A stretch of DNA of 64,000 nucleotides. Source: Gordius sp. MW1 (lineage: Eukaryota; Nematomorpha; Gordioida; Gordea; Gordiidae). The notes beneath the pieces were generated by a model. That model made no database searches. It saw only the letters and a list, made by a program, of their open reading frames with translations, and was not told the origin of the DNA. This document shows positions 36,764 through 49,983 of this stretch, piece after piece (position 1 is the first letter of the stretch; each line of letters begins with the position of its first letter). The stretch lies in assembly GCA_964036665.1 (NCBI GenBank), contig OZ038529.1, positions 16,562,060-16,626,059 on the forward strand, in the 5' to 3' direction. Position numbers and translations under genes: made by a program.

Positions 36764-39700
36764 TAAAATCATGATCGCATAGTGCATTTTTGAAAAATTA
36801 AGCACTCACGTTGCGATACAACAAACTAATGGCAACAATAAAACGTTGTCTTTTGTCAAAATGATAGTTCTCGCAGCTTAAAACCTCTTTTCGGAAGTCA
36901 ATCGAGGATAATAGGATTCTCAAATTGGCTTACTTTTATATATTTTTTCATGCTCTTTCACATAGAATTTAAAAAAATAAATATTTTTAAATCAAAATTT
37001 TTCACATATTTTTCTTTGAACCGTATTCATCCGATGAAAGTTGTCGTTTTCAGACGTGGTTTCTATGATCCCAAGTAAAAATTTATCAGAATCTGAAAAC
37101 TATTACTTTCAAATCATGATCGCATAGAGCCATTTTCAAAAAGTAAGCACTCACGTTGCGATACAACAAACTAATCGTAACAATAAAACGTTGTCTTTTG
37201 TCAACATGATAGTTCTAGCAGCTTAAAACCTCTTTTCGGAAGTAAATCGAGGATAATAGGATTCTCAAATTGGCTTACTTTTATATATTTTTTCATGCTC
37301 TTTCACATAGAATCGAAAAAAATAAATATTTTTACCTCAAAATTTTTCACATATTTTTCTTTCAACCGTTTCGATGATAAAAAGTAAAAATTTATCAGAA
37401 TCAGAAAACTATTACTTTAAAATCATGATCGCATAGTGCATTTTTGAAAAATTAAGCACTCACGTTGCGATACAACAAACTAATCGCAACAATAAAACGT
37501 TGTCTTTTGTCAAAATGATAGTTCTCGCAGCTTAAAACCTCTTTTCGGAAGTCAATCGAGGATAATAGGATTCTCAAATTGGCTTACTTTTATATATTTT
37601 TTCATGCTCTTTTACATAGAATCGAAAATAATAAATATTTTTACCTCAAAATTTTTCACATATTTTTCTTTGAACCGTATTCATCCGATGAAAGTTGTCG
37701 TTTTCAGACGTGGTTTCTATGATCCCAAGTAAAAATTTATCAGAATCTAAAACTATTACTTTGAAATCATAATCGCATAGAGCAGTTTTTAAAAATTCAG
37801 CACTCACGTTGCGATACAACAAACTAATCGCAACAATAAAACGTTGTCTTTTGTCAAAATGAATAGTTCTGGCAGCTTAAAACCTCTTTTCGGAAGTAAA
37901 TCGAGGATAATATGATTCTCAAATTGGCTTACTTTTATATATTTTTTTATGCTCTTTTACATAGAATCGAAAAAAATAAATATTTTTACCTCAAAATTTT
38001 TCACATATTTTTCTTTCAACCATTTCGATGATAAAAAGTAAAAATTTATCAGAATCAGAAAACTATTACTTTAAAATCATGATCGCATAGTGCATTTTTG
38101 AAAAATTAAGCACTCACGTTGCGATATAACAAACTAATGGCAACAATAAAACGTTGTCTTTTGTCAAAATGATAGTTCTCGCAGCTTAAAACCTCTTTTC
38201 GGAAGTCAATCGAGGATAACAGGATTCTCAAATTGGCTTACTTTTATATATTTTTTCATGCTCTTTCACATAGAATTTAAAAAAATAAATATTTTTACCT
38301 CAAAATTTTTCACATATTTTTCTTTGAACCGTATTCATCCGATGAAAGTTGTCGTTTTCAGACGTGGTTTCTATGATCCCAAGTAAAAATTTATCAGAAT
38401 CTGAAAACTATTACTTTGAAATCATGATCGCATAGAGCCATTTTCAAAAATTAAGCACTCACGTTGCGATACAACAAACTAATCGTAACAATAAAACGTT
38501 GTCTTTTGTCAACATGATAGTTCTGGCAGCTTAAAACCTCTTTTCGGAAGTAAATCGAGGATAATAGGATTCTCAAATTGGCTTACTTTTATATATTTTT
38601 TCATGCTCTTTCACAAAGAATCGAAAAAAATAAATTACCTCAAAATTTTTCACATATTTTTCTTTCAACCGTTTCGATGATAAAAAGTAAAAATTTATCA
38701 GAATCAGAAAACTATTACTTTAAAATCATGATCGCATAGTGCATTTTTGAAAAATTAAGCACTCACGTTGCGATACAACAAACTAATCGCAACAATAAAA
38801 CGTTGTCTTTTGTCAAAATTATAGTTCTCGCTGCTTAAAACCTCTTTGCGGAAGTCAATCGAGGATAATAGGATTCTCAATTTGGCTTACTTTTATATAT
38901 TTTTTTACGCTCTTTCACTTTGGAACGAAAAAAATAAATATTTTTACCTCAAAATTTTTCACATATTTTTCTTTGAACCGTATTCATCCGATGAAAGTTG
39001 TCGTTTTCAGACGGTTTCTATGATCCCAAGTAAAAATTTATCAGAATCTAAAAACTATTACTTTGAGATCATGATCGCATAGAGCAGTTTTCAAAAATTC
39101 AGCACTCACGTTGCGATACAACAAACTAATCGCAACAATAAAACGTTGTCTTTTGTCAAAATTATAGTTCTCGCTGCTTAAAACCTCTTTGCGGAAGTCA
39201 ATCGAGGATAATAGGATTCTCAATTTGGCTTACTTTTATATATTTTTTTACGCTCTTTCACTTTGGAACGAAAAAAATAAATATTTTTACCTCAAAATTT
39301 TTCACATATTTTTCTTTGAACCGTATTCATCCGATGAAAGTTGTCGTTTTCAGACGGTTTCTATGATCCCAAGTAAAAATTTATCAGAATCTAAAAACTA
39401 TTACTTTGAGATCATGATCGCATAGAGCAGTTTTCAAAAATTCAGCACTCACGTTGCGATACAACAAACTAATCGCAACAATAAAACGTTGTCTTTTGTC
39501 AAAATGATAGTTCTCGCAGCTTAAAACCTCTTTTCGGAAGTCAATCGAGGATAATAAGATTCTCAAATTGGCTTACTTTTATATATTTTTTCATGCTCTT
39601 TCACATAGAATTTAAAAAATTAATATTTTTACCTCAAAATTTTTCACATATTTTTCTTTCAACCGTATGCATCCGATGAAATGTCGTTTTCAGACGTGGT

Positions 39701-40950
39701 TTCGATGATAAAAAGTAAAAATTTATCAGAATCAGAAAACTATTACTTTAAAATCATGATCGCATAGTGCATTTTTGAAAAATTAAGCACTCACGTTGCG
39801 ATACAACAAACTAATCGCAACAATAAAACGTTGTCTTTTGTCAAAATGATAGTTCTCGCAGCTTAAAACCTCTTTTCGGAAGTCAATCGAGGATAATAGG
39901 ATTCTCAAATTGGCTTACTTTTATATATTTTTTCATGCTCTTTCACATAGAATCGAAAAAAATAAATATTTTTACCTCAAAATTTTTCACATATTTTTCT
40001 TTGAACCGTATTCATCCGATGAAAGTTGTCATTTTCAGACGGTTTCTATGATCCCAAGTAAAAATTTATCAGAATCTAAAAACTACTACTTTGAAATCAT
40101 GATCGCATAGAGCAGTTTTCAAAAATTCAGCACTCACGTTGCGATACAACAAACTAATCGCAACAATAAAACGTTGTCTTTTGTCAAAATGATAGTTCTC
40201 GCAGCTTAAAACCTCTTTTCGGAAGTCAATCGAGGATAATAGGATTCTCAAATTGGCTTACTTTTATATATTTTTTTATGCTCTTTCACATAGAATCGAA
40301 AAAAAAAATATTTTTACCTCAAAATTTTTCACATATTTTTCTTTGAACCGTATTCATCCGGTGAAAGTTGTCGTTTTCAGACGTGGTTTCTATGATCCCA
40401 AGTAAAAATTTATCAGAATCTAAAAACTATTACTTTGAAATCATGATCGCATAGAGCAGTTTTCAAAAATTCAGCACTCACGTTGCGATACAACAAACTA
40501 ATCGCAACAATAAAACGTTGTCTTTTGTCAAAATGATAGTTCTCGCAGCTTAAAACCTCTTTTCGGAAGTCAATCGAGGATAATAGGATTCTCAAATTGG
40601 CTTACTTTTATATATTTTTTCATGCTCTTTCACATAGAATCGAAAAAAATAAATATTTTTACCTCAAAATTTTTCACATATTTTCTTTGAACCGTATTCA
40701 TCCGATGAAAGTTGTCGTTTTCAGACGGTTTCTATGATCCCAAGTAAAAATTTATCAGAATCTAAAAACTACTACTTTGAAATCATGATCGCATAGAGCA
40801 GTTTTTAAAAATTCAGCACTCACGTTGCGATACAACAAACTAATCGCAACAATAAAACGTACTCTTTTGTCAAAATGATAGTTCTCGCAGCTTAAAACCT
40901 CTTTTCGGAAGTCAATCGAGGATAATAGAATTCTCAAATTGGCTTACTTT
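36764..40950 (+). repeat. ~4,703-bp higher-order repeat, copy b
   Basis: Second copy of 32060-36590. It has gained a one-monomer duplication at 38.8-39.5 kb and lost a monomer further right. Confidence 0.83.
38763..39505 (+). repeat. Fresh one-monomer tandem duplication
   Basis: Two adjacent monomers carry the same unusual set of changes, 'aaaattatagttctcgctgc', 'tctcaatttggc', 'ttacgctctttcactttgg' and 'cagacggtttc', exactly 343 bp apart, with no difference seen over roughly 400 bp. The 'ctttggaacg' change occurs only here. Confidence 0.85.
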
Positions 40951-43574
40951 TATATATTTTTTCATGCTCTTTCACATAGAATTGAAAAAAATAAATATTT
41001 TTACCTCGAAATTTTTCACATATTTTTCTTTGAACCGTATTCATCCGATGAAAGTTGTCGTTTTCAGACGTGGTTCCGATGATAAAAAGTAAAAATTTAT
41101 CAGAATCAGAAAACTATTACTTTAAAATCATGATCGCATAGTGCATTTTTGAAAAATTAAGCACTCACGTTGCGATACAACAAACTAATGGCAACAATAA
41201 AACGTTGTCTTTTGTCAAAATGATAGTTCTCGCAGCTTAAAACCTCTTTTCGGAAGTTAATCGAGGATAATAGGATTCTCAAATTGGCTTACTTTTATAT
41301 ATTTTTCCATGCTCTTTCACATAGAATCGAAAAAAATAAATATTTTTACCTCAAAATTTTTCACATATTTTTCTTTCAACCGTATGCATCCGATGAAAGT
41401 TGTCGTTTTCAGACGTGGTTTCCATGATAAAAAGTAAAAATTTATCAGAATCAGAAAACTATTACTTTTAAATCATGATCGCATAGAGCAGTTTTCAAAA
41501 ATTCAGCACTCACATTGCGATACAACAAACTAATCGCAACAATAAAACGTTGTCTTTTATCAAAATGATAGTTCTCGCAGCTTAAAACCTCTTTTCGGAA
41601 GTCAATCGAGGATAATGGGATTCTCAAATTGGCTTACTTTTATATATTTTTTCATGCTCTTTCACATAGAATCGAAAAAAATAAATATTTTTACCTCAAA
41701 TTTTTCACATATTTATCTTTGAACCGTATTCATCCGATGAAAGTTGTCGTTTTCAGACGTGGTTTCGATGATAAAAAGTAAAAATTTATCAGAATCAGAA
41801 AACTATTACTTTAAAATCATGATCGCATAGTGCATTTTTGAAAAATTAAGCACTCACGTTGCGATACAACAAACTAATCGCAACAATAAAACGTTGTCTT
41901 TTGTCAAAATGATAGTTCTCGCAGCTTAAAACCTCTTTTCGGAAGTCAATCGAAGATAATAGGATTCTCAAATTGGCTTACTTTTATATATTTTTTCATG
42001 CTCTTTTACATAGAATCGAAAAAAATAAATATTTTTACCTCGAAATTTTTCACATATTTTTCTTTGAACCGTATTCATCCGATGAAAGTTGTCGTTTTCA
42101 GACGTGGTTTCGATGATAAAAAGTAAAAATTTATCAGAATCAGAAAACTATTACTTTGAAATCATGATCGCATAGAGCCATTTTCAAAAATTAAGCACTC
42201 ACGTTGCGATACAACAAACTAATCGCAACAATAAAACGTTGTCTTTTGTCAAAATGATAGTTCTCGCAGCTTAAAACCTCTTTTCGGAAGTCAATCGAGA
42301 AAAATAGGATTCTCAAATTGGCTTACTTTTATATATTTTTTCATGCTCTTTCACATAGAATCGAAAAAAAAAAATATTTTTACCTCAAAATTTTTCACAT
42401 ATTTTTCTTTGAACCGTATTCATCCGGTGAAAGTTGTCGTTTTCAGACGTGGTTTCTATGATCCCAAGTAAAAATTTATCAGAATCTAAAAACTATTACT
42501 TTGAAATCATGATCGCATAGAGCAGTTTTCAAAAATTCAGCACTCACGTTGCGATACAACAAACTAATCGCAACAATAAAACGTTGTCTTTTGTCAAAAT
42601 GATAGTTCTCGCAGCTTAAAACCTATTTTCGGAAGTCAATCGAGGATAAGTCAAATTGGCTTACTTTTATAAATTTTTTTATGCTCTTTCACATAGAATC
42701 GAAAAAAATTAAATATTTTTACCTCAAAATTTTTCACATATTTTTCTTTGAAACGTATTCATCTGATGAAAGTTGTCGTTTTCAGACGTGGTTTCTATGA
42801 TCCCAAGTAAAAATTTATCAGAATCTCAAAACTATTACTTTGAAATCATAATCGCATAGAGCAGTTTTCAAAAATTCAGCACTCACGTTGCGATACAACA
42901 AACTAATCGCAACAATAAAACGTTGTCTATTGTCAAAATGATAGTTCTCGCAGCTTAAAACCTCTTTTCGGAAGTCAATCGAGGATAATAGGATACTCAA
43001 ATTGGCTTACTTTTATATATTTTTTCATGCTCTTTTACGTAGAATCGAAAAAAATAAATATTTTTTATCAAAAGTTTTCACATATTTTTCTTTGAACCGT
43101 ATTCATCCGATGAAAGTTGTCGTTTTCAGACGTGGTTTCTATGATCCCAAGTAAAAATTTATCAGAATCTAAAACTATTACTTTGAAATCATGATCGCAT
43201 AGAGCAGTTTTCAAAAATTCAGCACTCACGTTGCGATACAACAAACTAATCGCAACAATAAAACGTTGTCTTTTGTCACAATGATAGTTCTCGCAGCTTA
43301 AAACCTCTTTTCGGAAGTCAATCGAGGATAAAAAGATTCTCAAATTGGCTTACTTTTATATATTTTTTCATGCTCTTTCACATAGAATTTAAAAAAATAA
43401 ATATTTTTACCTCAAAATTTTTCACATATTTTTCTTTGAACCGTATTCATCCGATGAAAGTTGTCGTTTTCAGACGTGGTATCTATGATCCCAAGTAAAA
43501 ATTTATCAGAATCTAAAAACTATTACTTTGAAATCATGATCGCATAGAGCAGTTTTCAAAAATTCAGCACTCAC

Positions 43575-43601
43575 GTTGCGATACAACAAACTAATCGCAA
43601 C
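43575..43601 (+). other. Conserved 8-bp dyad of the satellite monomer (representative)
   Basis: GTTGCGAT, an 11-nt spacer (acaacaaacta), then ATCGCAAC, a perfect inverted repeat. It recurs at the same place in nearly every monomer. The common variants change one base of the right arm: 'atggcaac' breaks a pair and 'atcgtaac' leaves a G:T pair in one strand. It could be a hairpin or a protein-binding site; the function is inference. Confidence 0.7.
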
Positions 43602-43879
43602 AATAAAACGTTGTCTTTTGTCAAAATGATAGTTCTCGCAGCTTAAAACCTCTTTTCGGAAGTCAATCGAGGATAATAGGATTCTCAAATTGGCTTACTT
43701 TTATATCTTTCATGCTCTTTCACATAGAATTTAAAAAAATAAATATTTTTACCTCAAAATTTTTCAAATAATTTTCTTTGAACCGTATTCATCCGGTGAA
43801 AGTTGTCGTTTTCAGACGTGGTTTCTATGATCCCAAGTAAAAATTTATCAGAATCTAAAAACTATTACTTTGAAATCAT

Positions 43880-45930
43880 GATCGCATAGAGCAGTTTTCA
43901 AAAATTCAGCACTCACGTTGCGATACAACAAACTAATCGCAACAATAAAACGTTGTCTTTTGTCAAAATGATAGTTCTCGCAGCTTAAAACCTCTTTTCG
44001 GAAGTCAATCGAGGATAATAGGATTCTCAAATTGGCTTACTTTTATATATTTTTTCATGCTCTTTCACATAGAATCGAAAAAAAAATATTTTTACCTCAA
44101 AATTTTTCACATATTTTTCTTTGAACCGTATTCATCCGGTGAAAGTTGTCGTTTTCAGACGTGGTTTCTATGATCCCAAGTAAAAATTTATCAGAATCTA
44201 AAAACTATTACTTTGAAATCATGATCGCATAGAGCAGTTTTCAAAAATTCAGCACTCACGTTGCGATACAACAAACTAATCGCAACAATAAAACGTTGTC
44301 TTTTGTCAAAATGATAGTTCTGGCAGCTTAAAACCTCTTTTCGAAAGTAAATCGAGGATAATAGGATTCTCAAATTGGCTTACTTTTATATATTTTTTCA
44401 TGCTCTTTCACATAGAATCGAAAAAAAAATATTTTTACCTCAAAATTTTTCACATATTTTTCTTTGAACCGTATTCATTCGGTGAAAGTTGTCGTTTTCA
44501 GACGTGGTTTCTATGATCCCAAGTAAAAATTTATCAGAATCTAAAAACTATTACTTTGAAATCATGATCGCATAGAGCAGTTTTCAAAAATTCAGCACTC
44601 ACGTTGCGATACAACAAACTAATCGCAACAATAAAACGTTGTCTTTTGTCAAAATGATAGTTCTCGCAGCTTAAGACCTCTTTTCGGAAGTCAATCGAGG
44701 ATAATAGGATTCTCAAATTGGCTTACTTTTATAAATTTTTATGCTCTTTCACATAGAATTTAAAAAAATAAATATTTTTACCTCAAAATTTTTCACATAT
44801 TTTTCTTTGAACCGTATTCATCCGATGAAAGTTGTCGTTTTCAGACGTGGTTTCTATGATCCCAAGTAAAAATTTATCAGAATCTAAAAACTATTACTTT
44901 GAAATCATGATTGCATAGAGCAGTTTTCAAAAATTCAGCACTCACGTTGCGATACAACAAACTAATCGCAACAATAAAACGTTGTCTTTTGTCAAAATGA
45001 TAGTTCTGGCAGCTTAAAACCTCTTTTCGGAAGTAAATCGAGGATAATAGGATTCTCAAATTGGCTTACTTTTATATATTTTTTCATGCTCTTTCACATA
45101 GAATCGAAAAAAATAAATATTTTTACCTCAAAAGTTTTCACATATTTTTCTTTGAACCGTATTCATCCGATGAAAGTTGTCGTTTTCAGACGTGGTTTCT
45201 ATGATCCCAAGTAAAAATTTATCAGAATCTAAAAACTATTACTTTGAAATCATGATCGCATAGAGCAGTTTTCAAAAATTCAGCACTCACGTTGCGTTAC
45301 AACAAACTAATCGCAACAATAAAACGTTGTCTTTTGTCAAAATGATAGTTCTCGCAGCTTAAAACCTCTTTTCGGAAGTCAATCGAGGATAATTCAAATT
45401 GGCTTACTTTTATAAATTTTTTTATGCTCTTTCACATAGAATCGAAAAAAAGAAATATTTTTACCTCAAAATTTTTCACATATTTTTCTTTGAACCGTAT
45501 TCATCCGATGAAAGTTGTCGTTTTCAGACGTGGTTTCGATGATAAAAAGTAAAAATTTATGAGAATCAGAAAACTATTACTTTAAAATCATGATCGCATA
45601 GTGCATTTTTGAAAAATTAAGCACTCACGTTGCGATACAACAAACTAATCGCAACAATAAAACGTTGTCTTTTGTCAAAATGATAGTTCTGGCAGCTTAA
45701 AACCTCTTTTCGGAAGTAAATCGAGGATAATAGGATTCTCAAATTGGCTTACTTTTATATATTTTTTCATGCTCTTTCACATAGAATCGAAAAAAAAAAT
45801 ATTTTTACCTCAAAAATTTTCACATATTTTTCTTTGAACCGTATTCATCCGGTGAAAGTTGTCGTTTTCAGACGTGGTTTCTATGATCCCAAGTAAAAAT
45901 TTATCAGAATCTGAAAACTATTACTTTGAA
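43880..45930 (+). repeat. ~2,738-bp (8-monomer) higher-order repeat, copy a
   Basis: Shares with 46618-48668 the marks 'ttcgaaagtaaatcg' (44340/47077), 'ttataaatttttatgctc' (44730/47468) and 'tttatgagaatcag' (45557/48295), all about 2,738 bp apart. Confidence 0.8.
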
Positions 45931-46617
45931 ATCATGATCGCATAGAGCAGTTTTCAAAAATTCAGCACTCACGTTGCGATACAACAAACTAATCGCAACA
46001 ATAAAACGTTGTCTTTTGTCAAAATGATAGTTCTCGCAGCTTAAAACCTCTTTTCGGAAGTCAATCGAGGATAATAAGATTCTCAATTTGGCTTACTTTT
46101 ATATATTTTTTCATGCTCTTTCACATAGAATTTAAAAAAATAAATATTTTTACCTCAAAATTTTTCACATATTTTTCTTTGAACCGTATTCATCCGATGA
46201 AAGTTGTCGTTTTCAGACGTGGTTTCTATGATCCCAAGTAAAAATTTATCAGAATCTGAAAACTATTACTTTGAAATCATGATCGCATAGAGCAGTTTTC
46301 AAAAATTCAGCACTCACGTTGCGATACAACAAACTAATCGCAACAATAAAACGTTGTCTTTTGTCAAAATGATAGTTCTCGCAGCTCTTTTCGGAAGTCA
46401 ATCGAGGATAATAGGATTCTCAAATTGGCTTACTTTTATATATTTTTTCATGCTCTTTCACATAGAATCGAAAAAAAAAATATTTTTACCTCAAAATTTT
46501 TCACATATTTTTCTTTGAACCGTATTCATCCGGTGAAAGTTGTCGTTTTCAGACTTGGTTTCTATGATCCCAAGTAAAAATTTATCAGAATCTAAAAACT
46601 ATTACTTTGAAATCATG

Positions 46618-48668
46618 ATCGCATAGAGCAGTTTTCAAAAATTCAGCACTCACGTTGCGATACAACAAACTAATCGCAACAATAAAACGTTGTCTTTTGT
46701 CAAAATGATAGTTCTCGCAGCTTAAAACCTCTTTTCGGAAGTCAATCGAAGATAATAGGATTCTCAAATTGGCTTACTTTTATATATTTTTTCATGCTCT
46801 TTCACATAGAATCGAAAAAAAAATATTTTTACCTCAAAATTTTTCACATATTTTTCTTTGAACCGTATTCATCCGATGAAAGTTGTCGTTTTCAGACGTG
46901 GTTTCTATGATCCCAAGTAAAAATTTATCAGAATCTAAAAACTATTACTTTGAAATCATGATCGCATAGAGCAGTTTTCAAAAATTCAGCACTCACGTTG
47001 CGATACAACAAACTAATCGCAACAATAAAACGTTGTCTTTTGTCAAAATGATAGTTCTGGGGGCTTAAAACCTCTTTTCGAAAGTAAATCGAGGATAATA
47101 GGATTCTCAAATTGGCTTACTTTTATATATTTTTTCATGCTCTTTCACATAGAATCGAAAAAAAAAATATTTTTACCTCAAAATTTTTCACATATTTTTC
47201 TTTGAACCGTATTCATCCGGTGAAAGTTGTCGTTTTCAGACGTGGTTTCTATGATCCCAAGTAAAAATTTATCCGAATCTAAAAACTATTACTTTGAAAT
47301 CATGATCGCATAGAGCAGTTTTCAAAAATTCAGCACTCACGTTGCGATACAATAAACTAATCGCAACAATTAAACGTTGTCTTTTGTCAAAATGATAGTT
47401 CTCGCAGCTTAAAACCTCTTTTCGGAAGTCAATCGAGGATAATAGGATTCTCAAATTGGCTTACTTTTATAAATTTTTATGCTCTTTCACATAGAATTTA
47501 AAAAAATAAATATTTTTACCTCAAAATTTTTCACATATTTTTCTTTGAACCGTATTCATCCGATGAAAGTTGTCGTTTTCAGACGTGGTTTCTATGATCC
47601 CAAGTAAAAATTTATCAGAATCTAAAAACTATTACTTTGAAATCATGACTGCATAGGACAGTTTTCAAAAATTCAGCACTCACGTTGCGATACAACAAAC
47701 TAATCGCAACAATAAAACGTTGTCTTTTGTCAAAATGATAGTTCTGGCAGCTTAAAACCTCTTTTCGGAAGTAAATCGAGGATAATAGGATTCTCAAATT
47801 GACTTACTTTTATATATTTTTTCATGCTCTTTCACATAGAATCGAAAAAATAAATATTTTTACCTCAAAAGTTTTCACATATTTTTCTTTGAACCGTATT
47901 CATCCGATGAAAGTTGTCGTTTTTAGACGTGGTTTCTATGATCCCAAGTAAAAATTTATCAGAATCTAAAAACTATTACTTTGAAATCATGATCGCATAG
48001 AGCAGTTTTCAAAAATTCAGCACTCACGTTGCGATACAACAAAATAATCGCAACAATAAAACGTTGTCTTTTGTCAAAATGATAGTTCTCGCAGCTTAAA
48101 ACCTCTTTTCGGAAGTCAATCGAGGATAAGTCAAATTGGCTTACTTTATAAATTTTTTTATGCTCTTTCACATAGAATCGAAAAAAAGAAATATTTTTAC
48201 CTCAAAATTTTTCACATATTTTTCTTTGAACCGTATTCATCCGATGAAAGTTGTCGTTTTCAGACGTGGTTTCGATGATAAAAAGTAAAAATTTATGAGA
48301 ATCAGAAAACTACTACTTTAAAATCATGATCGCATAGTGCATTTTTGAAAAATTAAGCACTCACGTTGCGATACAACAAACTAATCGCAACAATAAAACG
48401 TTGTCTTTTGTCAAAATGATAATTCTGGCAGCTTAAAACCTCTTTTCGGAAGTAAATCGAGGATAATAGGATTCTCAAATTGGCTTACTTTTATATATTT
48501 TTTCATGCTCTTTCACATAGAATCGAAAAAAAAAATATTTTTACCTCAAAAATTTTCACATATTTTTCTTTGAACCGTATTCATCCGGTGAAAGTTGTCG
48601 TTTTCAGACGTGGTTTCTATGATCACAAGTAAAAATTTATCAGAATCTGAAAACTATTACTTTGAAAT
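46618..48668 (+). repeat. ~2,738-bp (8-monomer) higher-order repeat, copy b
   Basis: Second copy of 43880-45930. It is followed directly by the region used in the 3,080-bp repeat, so two amplification units overlap here. Confidence 0.8.
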
Positions 48669-49328
48669 CATGATCGCATAGAGCCATTTTCAAAAATTAA
48701 GCACTCACGTTGCGATACAACAAACTAATCGCAACAATAAAACGTTGTCTTTTGTCAAAATGATAGTTCTCGCAGCTTAAAACCTCTTTTCGGAAGTCAA
48801 TCGAGAAAAATAGGATTCTCAAATTGGCTTACTTTTATATATTTTTTCATGCTCTTTCACATAGAATCGAAAAAAAAATATTTTTACCTCAAAATTTTTC
48901 ACATATTTTTCTTTGAACCGTATTCATCCGGTGAAAGTTGTCGTTTTCAGACGTGGTTTCTATGATCCCAAGAAAAAATTTATCAGAATCTAAAAACTAT
49001 TACTTTGAAATCATGATCGCATAGAGCAGTTTTCAAAAATTCAGCACTCACGTTGCGATACAACAAACTAATCGCAACAATAAAACGTTGTCTTTTGTCA
49101 AAATGATAGTTCTGGCAGCTTAAAACCTCTTTTCGGAAGTAAATCGAGGATAATAGGATTCTCAAATTGGCTTACTTTTATATATTTTTTCATGCTCTTT
49201 CACATAGAATCGAAAAAAAAAATATTTTTACCTCAAAATTTTTCACATATTTTTCTTTGAACCGTATTCATCCGGTGAAAGTTGTCGTTTTCAGACGTGG
49301 TTTCTTTGATCCCAAGTAAAAATTTATC

Positions 49329-49333
49329 AGAAT
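49329..49333 (+). other. Left target-site duplication of element 2 (agaat)
   Basis: The satellite reads 'tttatc agaat' and is then interrupted. The same five bases resume at 51317 with 'ctaaaaactatt'. Confidence 0.92.
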
Positions 49334-49878
49334 TGTCGTGTACCCATACACGAAGAATGAAATTAGCGTATCCAGAGATACGATGATGAAGATGTCTTCC
49401 CACACACCCCCCCCCCCCCCCCTCATCTCATCTTATTCAAAAATTAAAGTTAAGAGTTCAACACGCGGTACAATCTTTTGATCTTACACGTTGTACACTC
49501 ATAGCGTAGACCATTATTCTTTTACATTTAATTTCTAGTACGCGTATACCCCCCCCCCCGACGCGCTGATACGTATTTGTTATTTTTCTTACGCGTGAGT
49601 GATTTTCGATATACGCATCTTATCGTATGCGATTTTGACATTGCGATCTTTTAATTATTATATATTTTCTTGGTTGTGATTATATTAATGCCATGTAATA
49701 AAGACAGTTGAGAAATATTTCTGCGTACGCGCGTGAGCCTGTTCGCGGCCCGGCCATCCCCCAATAATTTATCGTTTTACGGCCCAATTTTCCTTTAAGT
49801 TCCCCCAATTAATTCCTAATAACTCTTCCCTTCTGGACCTTCTTATAAATATCGTATTTATTCTACAAAACGAAAAAG
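49334..49878 (+). repeat. 5' LTR of element 2
   Basis: It starts with a perfect 7-bp hairpin, TCGTGTA ccca TACACGA. It contains C runs of 16 (from ~49407) and 11 (from ~49549) and an AT-rich stretch with 'aataaagaca' near 49698 that could serve as a polyadenylation signal. The 3' edge is approximate: similarity to the other LTR is clear to 49846 and weak after that. Confidence 0.8.
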
Positions 49879-49983
49879 GAAATAATTTATACAGAAAAAT
49901 TAATTTGGAATTCAAATTGCCGCCCCCCCCCTTCTTCTGAATGGAATGGATAAAATTATTCGGATAAAATTATTCCAGGAACA

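Larger units (their letters stand above)
31369..49333 (+). repeat. 343-bp satellite array, ~52 monomers without interruption
   Basis: The left part (to ~34.4 kb) continues the mixed A/B/short pattern. From there on, type A monomers ('agagcagttttcaaaaattc') dominate, with a return of the mixed block at 36.8-38.9 kb. New variants appear only to the right: 'catccggtgaaag', 'cagacggtttc' and A tracts shortened to 'cgaaaaaaaaatattt'. Monomers at 43.5-45.1 kb are spaced 342-343 bp. It ends with agaat (49329-49333), the left duplication of LTR element 2. No gene. Confidence 0.95.

Noticed and set aside
43641-43671. CENP-B box in the monomer ('ttcggaagtcaatcgagg')
   Set aside because: TTCG and CGAGG are present, but the spacing and the required central A do not fit the known motif.
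43506-43688. 60-80-codon minus-strand frame recurring in dozens of monomers
   Set aside because: It recurs because the monomer recurs. 343 is not a multiple of three, the frames start and stop at monomer landmarks, length changes freely with small indels, and variants do not favour silent changes. I see no domain.
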